A DNA stretch of 64,000 bases from an uncultured Lachnospiraceae bacterium (GTDB lineage Bacteria; Bacillota; Clostridia; Lachnospirales; Lachnospiraceae): the NCBI GenBank assembly GCA_902783375.1, contig CACZQN010000018.1:1-64000 (forward strand). The letters run 5' to 3'. Shown piece after piece: positions 47,285 through 57,220 of this stretch. Position 1 is the stretch's first letter, and every line of letters starts with the position of its first letter. A model generated the notes under the pieces. That model made no database searches and had not been told where the DNA came from. It worked only from the letters and a program-made list of their open reading frames with translations. The position numbers were made by a program, and so were the translations under genes.

Positions 47285-48508
47285 ATGAACAGAAAAATTG
47301 CGGCACGGATCATGATTTTGGCACTGGTTCCTGCATTGCTCTTTGCAGGAGCATGTGGAAAGAAGGGGAAGGAGAAGGCAGCCTCATCATCTGCCATTCC
47401 GGTCTCTTCCTCGTCATCCATTGCAAAGGAAGAGAGTTCAGAAGTGATTCCAGAGGAGTCCTCCGTCATTTCTTCCTCTGTCGTTTCTTCTGAGATACCG
47501 GAGGAACCGATCAGCTCATCGGTTGTTTCTTCCGCCATTCCGGAAGAGGAAGCAGAAGAGACCAGAGAGGGCATGGTCAGAAGTCTTCTGACCGGCGACT
47601 GGATCGATGAGAAGTATGACCGGATGAGACCGTATACCGTCATGCTGAACAACATCGAGTACGCTTATCCTCAGTCCGGAACATCAGAAGCCGGCATCAT
47701 CTATGAGATTCTGGCGGAGGGCGGCATCACCAGACTGATGGGCGTCTTTGATGACATTACCTCTGACAGAGTCGGTTCCTGCCGCAGTGCAAGACACTAC
47801 TATGTGGATTTCTCTGAGGAATATGACGCCATCTATGTCCACTTCGGCCAGACCATCTATGCGACCAATGAGATGAAGAAGATGGGGACGGATGATCTGT
47901 CCGGCCTTTCCGCAGAGGGTTCCGTTGTCTTTTACAGAGACTACAAAATCAACGCACCGCACAATGCATTTGCCAGCGGGACGGGTATTGCCAACGGGAT
48001 GAAGTACAAGGGATACCGGACCGAGCTGGCCGATAAAGTAGGCCCGCACTTCAATTTCTCTTACAAGGACGTCGTCGTGCCGGAGGGAGAGAAGGCGGTC
48101 CAGGCTGCACGGATCGATCTGCCGTTCTCTTACTATACGAAACCGTATCTGACCTATGATAAGAATGACGGAACCTACACCAGAACAGCGTTCGGCTCCG
48201 TCCATGTGGACCGGTCGACCGGCGAACAGCTGAAGTTTACGAATGTATTCATTCAGTTTGTGAATGAATACAACATCGACCGGAACGGCTACCAGACCAT
48301 GGACCTCCTGTATTCGAACGGAACCGGCTGGTATGTAACGAAGGAGATGGCAATTCCGGTCTACTGGAAGAAGGATGGCGGAACGGACAGAACCGTATTC
48401 TACTATGACAGCAGTTTCACCGAGGAAGTGCAGGTCAATGTCGGAAAGACCTATTATGCGGTCTTCCCGTCAAGCAATGCTTCCTCCGTGACCTTTACCG
48501 GAGAATGA
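47285..48508 (+). CDS. DUF3048 (YerB-like) lipoprotein
   Basis: A 407-residue surface lipoprotein. The signal peptide ends with the lipobox FAGAC, cysteine at about residue 24. A Ser/Glu-rich linker (about 32-90) is followed by the DUF3048 domain: RPYTVMLNNIEYAYPQSG, EILAEGGITRLMGVF and SCRSARHYYVDF. B. subtilis YerB is the best-known relative and its role is unclear. The linker contains repeated serine codons of low complexity. Confidence 0.85.
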   Translation: MNRKIAARIMILALVPALLFAGACGKKGKEKAASSSAIPVSSSSSIAKEESSEVIPEESSVISSSVVSSEIPEEPISSSVVSSAIPEEEAEETREGMVRSLLTGDWIDEKYDRMRPYTVMLNNIEYAYPQSGTSEAGIIYEILAEGGITRLMGVFDDITSDRVGSCRSARHYYVDFSEEYDAIYVHFGQTIYATNEMKKMGTDDLSGLSAEGSVVFYRDYKINAPHNAFASGTGIANGMKYKGYRTELADKVGPHFNFSYKDVVVPEGEKAVQAARIDLPFSYYTKPYLTYDKNDGTYTRTAFGSVHVDRSTGEQLKFTNVFIQFVNEYNIDRNGYQTMDLLYSNGTGWYVTKEMAIPVYWKKDGGTDRTVFYYDSSFTEEVQVNVGKTYYAVFPSSNASSVTFTGE

Positions 48509-48518
48509 GAGTAGGTTC

Positions 48519-49835
48519 ATGACGGATTTGATTGTGATCGGCGGCGGTGCGGCAGGTATGTTTGCTGCCATTGAAGCTGCCCGCGCCGGCCTGACGGTGG
48601 AGATTCTGGAGCGGAATGCTGCCTACGGCAGGAAACTGGCCATGACCGGCAACGGACAGTGCAACTATACGAACCTGGTGCAGGATCCTTCCTGTTACCG
48701 GAGTGATGATCCGGCGCTCGCCTATGCCTTGATCAGCCGCTTTGATACCGCAGCAGTCGTCGACTGGTTCTCCGGGATCGGCATCGAACCGGAAATCCGG
48801 CGGGACGGCTTCTATCCGCGATCGCATTCCGCGAAGAACTTCGCACAGATGATGGAAGAAGAGCTGGCGCATCTGGGGGTCCGGATGCGGCGGGAGATCT
48901 TCGTCCGGGATATCCGCCCGGAAGAGGATCATTTCTCCGTCGAGACCATTCCCGCACCGGTTAAAGATCTGGCGGATCACCGGGAAAAGCGGGCAAAAAA
49001 GAAGAATCTGCCGGATGTGGCGCCTTACTGCTACACGGCAAAACAGGTCCTTGTTGCCGCCGGCGGGAAGGCCTGTCCGGAGACGGGATCGGATGGTTCG
49101 GTATCGGATATTCTCGTACAGATGGGCATTGCCATGAAACCGGCAGTTCCGGCGCTGACTGCGCTCATTGCAGATTCTTCCTGCCTGTCTGACGGACTGC
49201 GGGAGCTCGCAGGAATCCGGATGCAGGGACGCATCGCGCTTCCGGTCTCCGGTCATAGCGAACGGGGAGAACTGCAGTTTACAGAGTACGGGGTCAGCGG
49301 GATCCCGGCCATGCAGCTTTCCCGCTTTGTCGGGGAGGCACTGGAAGGAAAGTCCTCTGTCCCGGTTGTGATCGATCTGATGCCGGATGCAACGCCGGAT
49401 GAGCTGCTGCACATGCTCCGCCGCAGAAAAGAAAAACTGGCCTATAAAAAGGGAAAGCATTTCTTTGACGGCTATCTGCCGGACGGACTGATCCGGTATC
49501 TTCTGAAACAGGAGGCATTCTCGCGTCTGGCGGAACTTCCGGTGGCAGAGCTGCAGGAGGATCATCTGCGGCAGTTTGTACAGATGCTGAAATTCCTCAT
49601 CGTTCCGGTCACGGGGCTCCGGGACTTCCCGTACGCACAGACAACGGCCGGTGGTGTGCTGCTGACCGAAGTGGATGAACAGATGATGAGCCGGAAGATC
49701 CCCGGCCTGTATTTTGCAGGAGAGATTCTCGATGTTGACGGAACCTGCGGCGGCTATAACCTGCACTGGGCATGGGCCAGTGCGCACGCAGCGGCAGAGG
49801 GCATCGTTCATAGAAAGGAAGACCAGACCGTATGA
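48519..49835 (+). CDS. NAD(P)/FAD-dependent oxidoreductase, HI0933 family (second copy)
   Basis: A 438-residue flavoprotein with IGGGAAGMFAAIEAA at the N terminus, the signature GRKLAMTGNGQCNYTN, and the C-terminal GLYFAGEILDVDGTCGGYN. It is related to the protein at 7067-8317 but is clearly divergent, with an insertion near residues 155-170. The start at 48519 has GAGAGTAGG just before it. It overlaps the next flavoprotein by 4 bases, so the two are coexpressed. Confidence 0.88.
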   Translation: MTDLIVIGGGAAGMFAAIEAARAGLTVEILERNAAYGRKLAMTGNGQCNYTNLVQDPSCYRSDDPALAYALISRFDTAAVVDWFSGIGIEPEIRRDGFYPRSHSAKNFAQMMEEELAHLGVRMRREIFVRDIRPEEDHFSVETIPAPVKDLADHREKRAKKKNLPDVAPYCYTAKQVLVAAGGKACPETGSDGSVSDILVQMGIAMKPAVPALTALIADSSCLSDGLRELAGIRMQGRIALPVSGHSERGELQFTEYGVSGIPAMQLSRFVGEALEGKSSVPVVIDLMPDATPDELLHMLRRRKEKLAYKKGKHFFDGYLPDGLIRYLLKQEAFSRLAELPVAELQEDHLRQFVQMLKFLIVPVTGLRDFPYAQTTAGGVLLTEVDEQMMSRKIPGLYFAGEILDVDGTCGGYNLHWAWASAHAAAEGIVHRKEDQTV

Positions 49836-51457
49836 AGCTACAGGTATCGCAGATCCGGCTTCCGCTGGCATATGACCGGGAGATGTTTCTTGGGGCAGTG
49901 GCGAAGAAACTGCGGATTCCGAAGAAAGAAATCAAAGAACTGCGGCTTCTGCATCAGGCAGTGGATGCCAGAAAAAAGGATAACGTCCATTATACGGTTT
50001 CCGCGATGGTGGAGATTCCGGATTCTTTTTCTTCACTGATCCGGAAAGGGATGCGGGATCATCAGGATATCGGTTTTTATCAGGAAATGAATTACCAGAT
50101 CCCTGCGGATGAGCAGGCCGTTGATGCGGCGAAGCTTCTGCATCCGCCGGTTGTCGTCGGCTCTGGTCCTGCAGGACTCTTTGCAGCCTATCTGCTTGCC
50201 AAAAGCGGCTATCAGCCGCTGGTTCTGGAGCGCGGGTCCGATGTGGATACCAGAACATCGGCGGTGCATGCGTTCTGGGAGAGCGGTGTGCGCTCAGAGA
50301 AGACGAACGTTCAGTTCGGCGAAGGCGGTGCAGGGACATTTTCCGACGGGAAACTGGCGACCATGATCAAAGACCGGGAAGGGCGGATCCCGTTCATTCT
50401 GAAAACCTTTGTGGAGATGGGAGCAGATCCGGAAATCCTGACCTCTTTTCAGCCCCACATCGGAACGGATCTCCTTCGGGAGGTCGTGAAGAATCTGCGC
50501 CTGGAGATCATCCGGCTGGGCGGTGTGTTCCGCTTTGAGACACGGATGGAAAAGATCGAGACGGCGGAAGGCCGGGTGCGGGGCATCGAAGTCCTGGATC
50601 TTGCGGCCGGCAGGACCGAGAAGATTCCCTGTGAGGTCCTGATCCTTGCGATCGGCCATTCGGCAAGAGATACTTTCCGGATGCTCGATGCCTGCGGGTT
50701 CCCGATGGAGCCGAAGGCATTTGCCGTCGGCGTCCGGGTGGAGCATCTGCAGGAGACGATCAACCGGGCTCAGTACGGGCAGGCGGCGGATCAGCTTCCG
50801 GCAGCTGCGTATAAACTGACTTATCACTGTACGAACGGGCATGGCGTCTATTCCTTCTGCATGTGCCCGGGCGGCTATGTGGTGAATGCATCCTCGGAGG
50901 CTGACGGGACGGTTGTCAACGGCATGAGCTATCACGGCAGAAGCGGTGAAAACGCGAACAGTGCGCTGGTGGTCACGGTCACGCCCGAGGACTTCGGAAC
51001 AGATCTGTTTGACGGGATGAACTTTCAGAAAAAGCTCGAGCAGGCCTGCTTCAGGATCGGCGGCGGGAAGATCCCGGTGCAGCTCTATGGCGATTTTGCA
51101 CGGAGACAGGTCAGTACCGGCTATGGGAAAATTCATTCCCAGACCAAGGGTGAGACGGTATTTGCCGATGTCGCATCCATTCTGCCGGGAGTTGTCTATG
51201 ACAGCCTTCTGGAAGGAATGAAGGGCTTTGGAAAGAAGATCCACGGATATGATGATCCGGAGGCAGTATTTTCGGGTGTGGAAACCCGTACATCTTCGCC
51301 GGTCCGGATTCTCCGGAATGCAGAAACACTCGAGTCTCCCATCGGCGGGGTTTATCCCTGCGGAGAAGGAGCCGGATATGCGGGCGGCATTACCTCTGCC
51401 GCGGTGGACGGGATGAAGTGCGCGGAGCAGATGATCCGGCATTATCTGCCGTGCTGA
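49832..51457 (+). CDS. FAD-dependent dehydrogenase, COG2509 type
   Basis: A 541-residue flavoprotein. An N-terminal domain of about 100 residues precedes the dinucleotide motif VVGSGPAGLFAAYLLA. The marker NVQFGEGGAGTFSDGKL and the C-terminal GGVYPCGEGAGYAGGI are characteristic of this uncharacterised dehydrogenase group. Overlap with the upstream HI0933-type gene suggests joint function; no substrate can be named. Confidence 0.85.
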   Translation: MKLQVSQIRLPLAYDREMFLGAVAKKLRIPKKEIKELRLLHQAVDARKKDNVHYTVSAMVEIPDSFSSLIRKGMRDHQDIGFYQEMNYQIPADEQAVDAAKLLHPPVVVGSGPAGLFAAYLLAKSGYQPLVLERGSDVDTRTSAVHAFWESGVRSEKTNVQFGEGGAGTFSDGKLATMIKDREGRIPFILKTFVEMGADPEILTSFQPHIGTDLLREVVKNLRLEIIRLGGVFRFETRMEKIETAEGRVRGIEVLDLAAGRTEKIPCEVLILAIGHSARDTFRMLDACGFPMEPKAFAVGVRVEHLQETINRAQYGQAADQLPAAAYKLTYHCTNGHGVYSFCMCPGGYVVNASSEADGTVVNGMSYHGRSGENANSALVVTVTPEDFGTDLFDGMNFQKKLEQACFRIGGGKIPVQLYGDFARRQVSTGYGKIHSQTKGETVFADVASILPGVVYDSLLEGMKGFGKKIHGYDDPEAVFSGVETRTSSPVRILRNAETLESPIGGVYPCGEGAGYAGGITSAAVDGMKCAEQMIRHYLPC

Positions 51458-51486
51458 CAGACGAAATCAGATCAGGGAGGAGCAAC

Positions 51487-52734
51487 ATGGATAGAGAACG
51501 AATCGGGATGGCGGCAAGAGAAGCCGCTGCAGTCCTTGGAATACTGAGCACCGACGAACGGAATGCCATTCTCCGGAGCGGTGCTGAAGCACTCGTCAGA
51601 AGAAGCGGGGAAATTCTTCAGGAGAATGCAGTGGACTATGAGAAGGCGCTGGCGAAGGGTATGTCGGAGGGCCTGCTTGACCGTCTGAAACTGACGGAGG
51701 AGCGGATTGCTGCCATGGCGAAGGGCCTGCTTGATATCGCAGCACTGGCGGATCCGATCGGCCAGGTTTCCGGGATGACGACCAGACCGAACGGACTGAT
51801 GATCGGAAAGAGAAGAGTGCCGATGGGCGTCATCGCCATCATTTATGAGGCGAGACCCAATGTGACTTCCGATGCCTTCGGACTCTGTGTGAAGTCCGGC
51901 AATGCGGTGATTCTCCGCGGCGGCAGCGATGCACTCTGTTCCTGCCGGAAGATCACCGAGATTCTCCGGGACGCGGCGGAAGAAGCCGGCACGTCGAAGG
52001 ATATCGTCCAGTATGTGGATGACACATCCCATGACAGCGTCCGGGAACTGATCCAGATGAAAAAATATGTGGATCTGGCGATCCCGCGCGGCGGTGCGGG
52101 TCTGATCCAGCGTGTCGTGACGGAAGCAACCGTTCCGGTTATCGAGACCGGTGTCGGAAACTGCCACGTCTATGTCGATGAGGCTGCGGATCTGCCGATG
52201 GCGGTCCGGATCATTGTGAATGCCAAGACACAGCGGCTCGGTGTCTGCAATGCCTGCGAGTCTCTTCTGGTCCATGAAAAGGTGGCAGAAGAGGCTGTGC
52301 CGATGATCGCGGATGCGCTTGCACCGTATCACATCGAAATCCGTGCCGATGAAGCTGCAAGAGCCATCGTACCGGCGCTGATGCCGGCAACGGAAGAGGA
52401 CTGGGGAACGGAATACCTGGACCGGATCATTTCCCTGAAAATCGTTCCGGATCTCGATACAGCCATCCGGCATATTAACCGGTATGGGACCAGGCATTCG
52501 GAAGCCATTATCACGGAAAACTATTCACATGCGAACACCTTCCTGGCCCGTGTGGATGCGGCAGCTGTCTATGTCAACGCATCGACCCGGTTTACGGACG
52601 GCGGAGAATTCGGCCTCGGCGCAGAGATCGGCATCAGCACCCAGAAGATGCATGCCCGCGGACCGATGGGCCTTGAGGCCCTGACCTGTGAGAAATATAT
52701 CATTCTCGGGAACGGCCAGGTACGGCCCGACTGA
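51487..52734 (+). CDS. proA: Gamma-glutamyl phosphate reductase
   Basis: A 415-residue enzyme that reduces gamma-glutamyl phosphate in proline synthesis. The catalytic cysteine is C254 in GVCNACESLLVHE. IIYEARPNVTSDAFGLCVKSG and the C-terminal ARGPMGLEALT complete the fold. The ATG at 51487 has GGGAGG at 6-base spacing. proB (glutamate kinase) is not adjacent, which is uncommon. It follows two flavoprotein genes by 29 bases. Confidence 0.96.
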   Translation: MDRERIGMAAREAAAVLGILSTDERNAILRSGAEALVRRSGEILQENAVDYEKALAKGMSEGLLDRLKLTEERIAAMAKGLLDIAALADPIGQVSGMTTRPNGLMIGKRRVPMGVIAIIYEARPNVTSDAFGLCVKSGNAVILRGGSDALCSCRKITEILRDAAEEAGTSKDIVQYVDDTSHDSVRELIQMKKYVDLAIPRGGAGLIQRVVTEATVPVIETGVGNCHVYVDEAADLPMAVRIIVNAKTQRLGVCNACESLLVHEKVAEEAVPMIADALAPYHIEIRADEAARAIVPALMPATEEDWGTEYLDRIISLKIVPDLDTAIRHINRYGTRHSEAIITENYSHANTFLARVDAAAVYVNASTRFTDGGEFGLGAEIGISTQKMHARGPMGLEALTCEKYIILGNGQVRPD

Positions 52735-52757
52735 CGAGTATGCAACTTGGAGTGAAC

Positions 52758-54278
52758 ATGGAAATTGATTCCCTACATTTAGAAGATGATGCAAGGCAGG
52801 TATTTCTTGCAGCACCGGCGGCGGAACCGGAACGGCAGTATTACTTTATGGAACAGCTGCACCGGATGGTCGGCGCCAGAGCAGAGGCGGGAGATACGGT
52901 GCTGACGTATCAGGTTGAGACCTTTGGCTGCCAGATGAATTTCCGGGATTCCGAAAAGATGGCCGGTATTCTTCTGGCATCCGGATTTACAGAAGAAAAC
53001 GGAAAGCACCCGGATCTCGTACTGATCAACACCTGCACCGTCCGCGAGAATGCGGATGAACGGGTGTATGGGCATCTGGGCTATCTGAAGAAGCAGAAAG
53101 AACGCAATCCCGAGATGGTGGTCGTTCTCTGCGGCTGCATGATGCAGGAACCGCACGTGGTGGAGACACTGAAAAAGAGCTACGGATTCGTGGATCTGGT
53201 CTTCGGCACGCACAACATCTACAAGCTGGCGGAACTGCTTTTTCTGATGTACAGCGGCAGGAAATGGCAGCTGATGCATCCGGTGAAGAAGAACGGAAAA
53301 TACCGTGTGCGCCATGAGATGCTGATCGATATCGCTGCAGACGCGGACCTCATCGTTGAGGAACTGCCGGACGAGCGGAAATATCCGTTCAAGGCGAGCG
53401 TCGACATCACCTATGGGTGTGATAATTTCTGCACATACTGCATCGTTCCGTATGTCCGCGGAAGGGAACGGAGCAGAAGACCGGAAGATATTCTTTCGGA
53501 GATCCGGAAGCTCGCGTCCCTCGGCGTGACGGAGATCATGCTGCTGGGACAGAATGTCAATTCCTACGGGAAGCAGTTTGAGGGGGTTACCTTCTACGGC
53601 CTGCTGCAGGAGATCGAAAAAATCGACGGGATACACCGGATCCGGTTCATGACACCGCATCCGAAGGATTTCCCGGATGAACTGATTGACGTGATCGCCG
53701 CATCCGATAAGATCTGTCACCACATCCATCTGCCGCTGCAGTCGGGAAGTACGGAGATCATCCGCCGGATGAACCGGCATTATACGAAAGAATCCTATCT
53801 GGATCTGGTGCGCCGGATCCGGGAGAAGATTCCGGATGCAGCCATCACCACGGATATTATCGTCGGTTTCCCGGGTGAGACCGAAGAAGATTTTCTCGAT
53901 ACGCTGGATGTGGTCAGGAAAGCCGGATTCAACGGTGCCTATATGTTTGAATACTCGAAGCGCACGGGAACCCCGGCTGCAACAATGCCGGACCAGGTGC
54001 CGGAAGCCGTCGTGAAAGAGCGGTTTGCCCGCCTGATGGAGACCGTACAGGAAGCTGCGAGAAAAGATCTGGGAGATCTGACCGGCAGCGTCCAGGAGGT
54101 CCTGGTGGAAGAAGTTGATCCGGACCGGGCAGAAGGCGTGACCGGGCGGTTGACCTACAACACCCTGGTGCATTTCCCTGCACCGGAAGGAAAGAACCCG
54201 GAGGAACTGATCGGCAGCTATCTTCCGGTCAGACTGGTTGAAAACTGTGGATTTTATTATATAGGAGTCGTCGCGTGA
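52758..54278 (+). CDS. miaB: tRNA-2-methylthio-N6-dimethylallyladenosine synthase
   Basis: A 506-residue radical-SAM methylthiotransferase acting on i6A37 of tRNAs reading UNN codons. Auxiliary cluster cysteines C58, C93 and C127; radical-SAM motif C221-x3-C225-x2-C228; C-terminal TRAM domain. An N-terminal extension of about 45 residues precedes the first cysteine domain. The ATG at 52758 follows GGAG. The stop lies inside a hairpin (54270-54302) that reaches to the start region of trkA. Confidence 0.95.
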   Translation: MEIDSLHLEDDARQVFLAAPAAEPERQYYFMEQLHRMVGARAEAGDTVLTYQVETFGCQMNFRDSEKMAGILLASGFTEENGKHPDLVLINTCTVRENADERVYGHLGYLKKQKERNPEMVVVLCGCMMQEPHVVETLKKSYGFVDLVFGTHNIYKLAELLFLMYSGRKWQLMHPVKKNGKYRVRHEMLIDIAADADLIVEELPDERKYPFKASVDITYGCDNFCTYCIVPYVRGRERSRRPEDILSEIRKLASLGVTEIMLLGQNVNSYGKQFEGVTFYGLLQEIEKIDGIHRIRFMTPHPKDFPDELIDVIAASDKICHHIHLPLQSGSTEIIRRMNRHYTKESYLDLVRRIREKIPDAAITTDIIVGFPGETEEDFLDTLDVVRKAGFNGAYMFEYSKRTGTPAATMPDQVPEAVVKERFARLMETVQEAARKDLGDLTGSVQEVLVEEVDPDRAEGVTGRLTYNTLVHFPAPEGKNPEELIGSYLPVRLVENCGFYYIGVVA

Positions 54279-54315
54279 GGGCGGACTGCCGTCTTTCGCG
54301 ACATGGAGGAACTGC

Positions 54316-55674
54316 ATGAACATCATCATCGTTGGCTGTGGAAAGGTCGGCTATACCCTGGCCTCCCAGCTTGGCGAAGAAAACCATACCATCACGGTCA
54401 TTGATAAGAGCCAGAGCAAACTGACGGAAGCGATTTCCTCTCTGGACATCCAGGCCATCCTCGGGAGCGGTACCAGTTACCAGACCCTGATGGAAGCAGG
54501 CGTTGAGGAAGCCGATCTGCTGATCGCCGTAACCGATCAGGATGAGATCAATCTGCTCAGCTGCCTGATCGCGAGAAAGGCCGGCGGCTGCCAGACCATC
54601 GCCCGTGTCCGGGATCCGGAATATTATCAGGAGATCTCGTTTATCAAAGAAGAACTGGGACTGTCTCTGGCAATCAATCCAGAGAACACGGCCGCGTCGG
54701 AGATCACGCGCCTGATTCACTATCCGTCAGCACTCGAAGTGGATACCTTTGCCAAGGGGCATATCAATATGGTCAGTGTGCGGATTCCGGAAGATTCCGT
54801 ACTGAACGGCATGACCCTGATCGACTACCAGCATAAACTGAGCAGACGAAGCCTCGTCTGTATCGTGCAGCGCGGGGATGAGGTCATCATTCCTTCCGGT
54901 ATGTTCCGGCTGGCGGCAGGCGATATGATTTCCCTGATCATTCCGATCGAGGAGTCTTATCAGTTCTTCAAGAAGATCGGCATTCATGCACCGTCCATCC
55001 GCCACGTCCTGCTTGCGGGCGGCGGCACGATCAGCTACTATCTGACCAATCAGCTCACCCAGGCCGGTGTATCGGTCAAGATCATCGAGATTGATGAGGA
55101 GCGTTGTTCGGAACTTGCAGAGATGCTGCCGAAGGCCACCATCATCTGCGGCGACGCGTCCGATAAGGGGCTGCTGGAAGAAGAAGGCATCGCGGACTGT
55201 GATGCACTGGTGGCGCTGACAGGAATCGATGAGGAAAATATTCTGCTTTCTCTTTATACGCACCATGTTTCCTCCGCAAAGACCATCACCAAGATCAATA
55301 AGATCGAATTTGCCGAGGTCATCGAAGAGATGAATCTCGGGTCCATTATCAGCCCGAAGAACATCACGGCGGAATACATTCTCCGCTATGTGCGGTCCAT
55401 GCAGAATTCCTACGGGAGCAATGTGGAGACACTGTACCGTCTGATGGGCGGCAGGGTAGAAGCACTGGAATTTATCATTGACAGCAATGCGAAGGCGATC
55501 GGGATCCCGCTCAAGGACATGAAGCGGATCGATAACCTCCTGATCTGCAGTATTTACCGCAACGGGAAAACCATCACGCCTTCCGGCGATGATATGTTTG
55601 AAGTCGGTGATGATGTTGTCGTCGTGACGACCCATAAAGGTCTGAACGGTATTGATGATATCCTGAAGCCATGA
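54316..55674 (+). CDS. trkA: Trk potassium uptake regulator TrkA
   Basis: A 452-residue peripheral protein with two RCK_N-RCK_C units. Each starts with a nucleotide-binding fold: IIVGCGKVGYTLASQL at the N terminus and LLAGGGTISYYLTNQL near residue 235. It binds NAD(H) or ATP and gates TrkH. GGAGG precedes the start. It is followed by trkH with 16 bases between, the standard pairing. Confidence 0.95.
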   Translation: MNIIIVGCGKVGYTLASQLGEENHTITVIDKSQSKLTEAISSLDIQAILGSGTSYQTLMEAGVEEADLLIAVTDQDEINLLSCLIARKAGGCQTIARVRDPEYYQEISFIKEELGLSLAINPENTAASEITRLIHYPSALEVDTFAKGHINMVSVRIPEDSVLNGMTLIDYQHKLSRRSLVCIVQRGDEVIIPSGMFRLAAGDMISLIIPIEESYQFFKKIGIHAPSIRHVLLAGGGTISYYLTNQLTQAGVSVKIIEIDEERCSELAEMLPKATIICGDASDKGLLEEEGIADCDALVALTGIDEENILLSLYTHHVSSAKTITKINKIEFAEVIEEMNLGSIISPKNITAEYILRYVRSMQNSYGSNVETLYRLMGGRVEALEFIIDSNAKAIGIPLKDMKRIDNLLICSIYRNGKTITPSGDDMFEVGDDVVVVTTHKGLNGIDDILKP

Positions 55675-55690
55675 TGCGGAGGATAGAGGA

Positions 55691-57142
55691 TTGAATTTTT
55701 CACTGGTCATCTTTATTCTTGGCTGGGTTGTGACCTTCCTTGGCGGCTTTCTGATGGTTCCGGCGCTGACCGGCGCCATCTATCATGAGCAGGAAGCATG
55801 GCTGTTCTTCCTGACAGGAATCATTTCTGCCGTCCTCGGATTCCTCGTCACCCGGCTGAAGCCGAAGAATAAACGTTTTTTTGCCCGCGAGGGCTATGTG
55901 ATCTGTGCAGCGACCTGGATCGTCATCAGTCTGATCGGTGCGGTGCCGCTTGCACTTTCCAAGTATTTTGACAGTTATCTGGATGCCCTGTTTGAGATCG
56001 TCTCGGGATTTACGACAACCGGTTCGAGCATCCTGGAGGCAGTCACCGGACTGCCGCGGTCCATCCTGATCTGGCGGAGTTTCTCCCACTGGATCGGCGG
56101 GATGGGTGTCCTGGTCTTTATCCTGTCGATGCTTCCGCTGTTCGGCGGTGCAGATCTGCACCTGATGAAGGCGGAGAGCCCGGGACCATCTGTCGGGAAA
56201 CTGGTTCCGAATGTCAAGAAGACAGCAGCGTATCTGTATGAGATCTACCTGGCGATGACGGTCCTGGAGTTTGTGTTCCTGCTGATCGCCGGGATGCCGG
56301 TCTTTGATGCGATCTGTATCTCGATGGGAACAGCCGGGACAGGTGGATTCGGCGTCGTCAATGAAAGCTGCGGCAATTATACGACGCTGCAGCAGTCCCT
56401 GATCACGATCTTCATGATGGCGTTCGGCGTGAATTTCAACATGTATTTCCTGATTCTGAAGAAGCACTATAGAGATGCCTTCCAGATCTCGGAAGTACGC
56501 TGGTATTTTGCGATCTTTTTCCTGCTGACTGCCGGGATCACCTGCAACCGCTATCTGATCAGCGGCGGTGCGGAATCGCTTTATCAGGTATTCCATCATG
56601 CTGCATTCAATGTCGCGACGGTCATGACGACGACCGGATTCGGGACGCAGGATTTCACCTTCTGGCCTGCATTTTCGAGAGGACTCCTGATCCTCGGAAT
56701 GGTCATCGGGGCCTGCGCGGGCAGCACGGGCGGCGGTGTCAAGGTTTCGAGAGTCATGCTGTATTTCAAATCAGTCGGCAAGGAGTTTTCGACATTGATT
56801 CATCCGCGCAGCGTGCGGAAACTGAAGGTCGACGGGAAAGTGGTCGACCACAGTGTCCTGCGCAGCGTCAACAATTTCCTGATGGTCTATGTCATGATTC
56901 TGATCGGTTCGGTCCTGCTGGTCCTGCTGGATCCGGGAACGGATTTTGAGACGGGCCTGACGGCGGTCATTGCGACACTCAACAACATCGGGCCGGGCAT
57001 GGGAAAGGTCGGTCCGGCAGGGAATTTCCATTTCTTCAATGGCCTGAGCAAATCGGTTTTCATTTTTGATATGCTCGCAGGAAGGCTCGAACTGTTCCCG
57101 CTGCTTTTGCTGTTTTATCCATCAACCTGGAAAAACAAATAA
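55691..57142 (+). CDS. trkH: Trk potassium uptake membrane protein TrkH
   Basis: A 483-residue K+ translocating protein with several membrane segments and four pore-loop repeats, including SGFTTTGSSILE, GTAGTGGFGVV, VMTTTGFGTQDF and the last NNIGPGMGKVG. The glycine in each repeat lines the selectivity filter. Translation starts at TTG, 8 bases after GGAGG. The transport complex is completed by TrkA just upstream. Confidence 0.95.
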   Translation: MNFSLVIFILGWVVTFLGGFLMVPALTGAIYHEQEAWLFFLTGIISAVLGFLVTRLKPKNKRFFAREGYVICAATWIVISLIGAVPLALSKYFDSYLDALFEIVSGFTTTGSSILEAVTGLPRSILIWRSFSHWIGGMGVLVFILSMLPLFGGADLHLMKAESPGPSVGKLVPNVKKTAAYLYEIYLAMTVLEFVFLLIAGMPVFDAICISMGTAGTGGFGVVNESCGNYTTLQQSLITIFMMAFGVNFNMYFLILKKHYRDAFQISEVRWYFAIFFLLTAGITCNRYLISGGAESLYQVFHHAAFNVATVMTTTGFGTQDFTFWPAFSRGLLILGMVIGACAGSTGGGVKVSRVMLYFKSVGKEFSTLIHPRSVRKLKVDGKVVDHSVLRSVNNFLMVYVMILIGSVLLVLLDPGTDFETGLTAVIATLNNIGPGMGKVGPAGNFHFFNGLSKSVFIFDMLAGRLELFPLLLLFYPSTWKNK

Positions 57143-57220
57143 ACCTGTCCGGCATCCGTCCGGAACAGATAAGTAACTTGATACGACAATTCACAGAAAC
57201 ATCAGTGAGGTGATCGGATT

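Noticed and set aside
54270-54302. Hairpin at the miaB-trkA junction as a terminator
   Set aside because: GTCGCG/CGCGAC pairs well, but no T tract follows and it overlaps the miaB stop; probably only a local structure.
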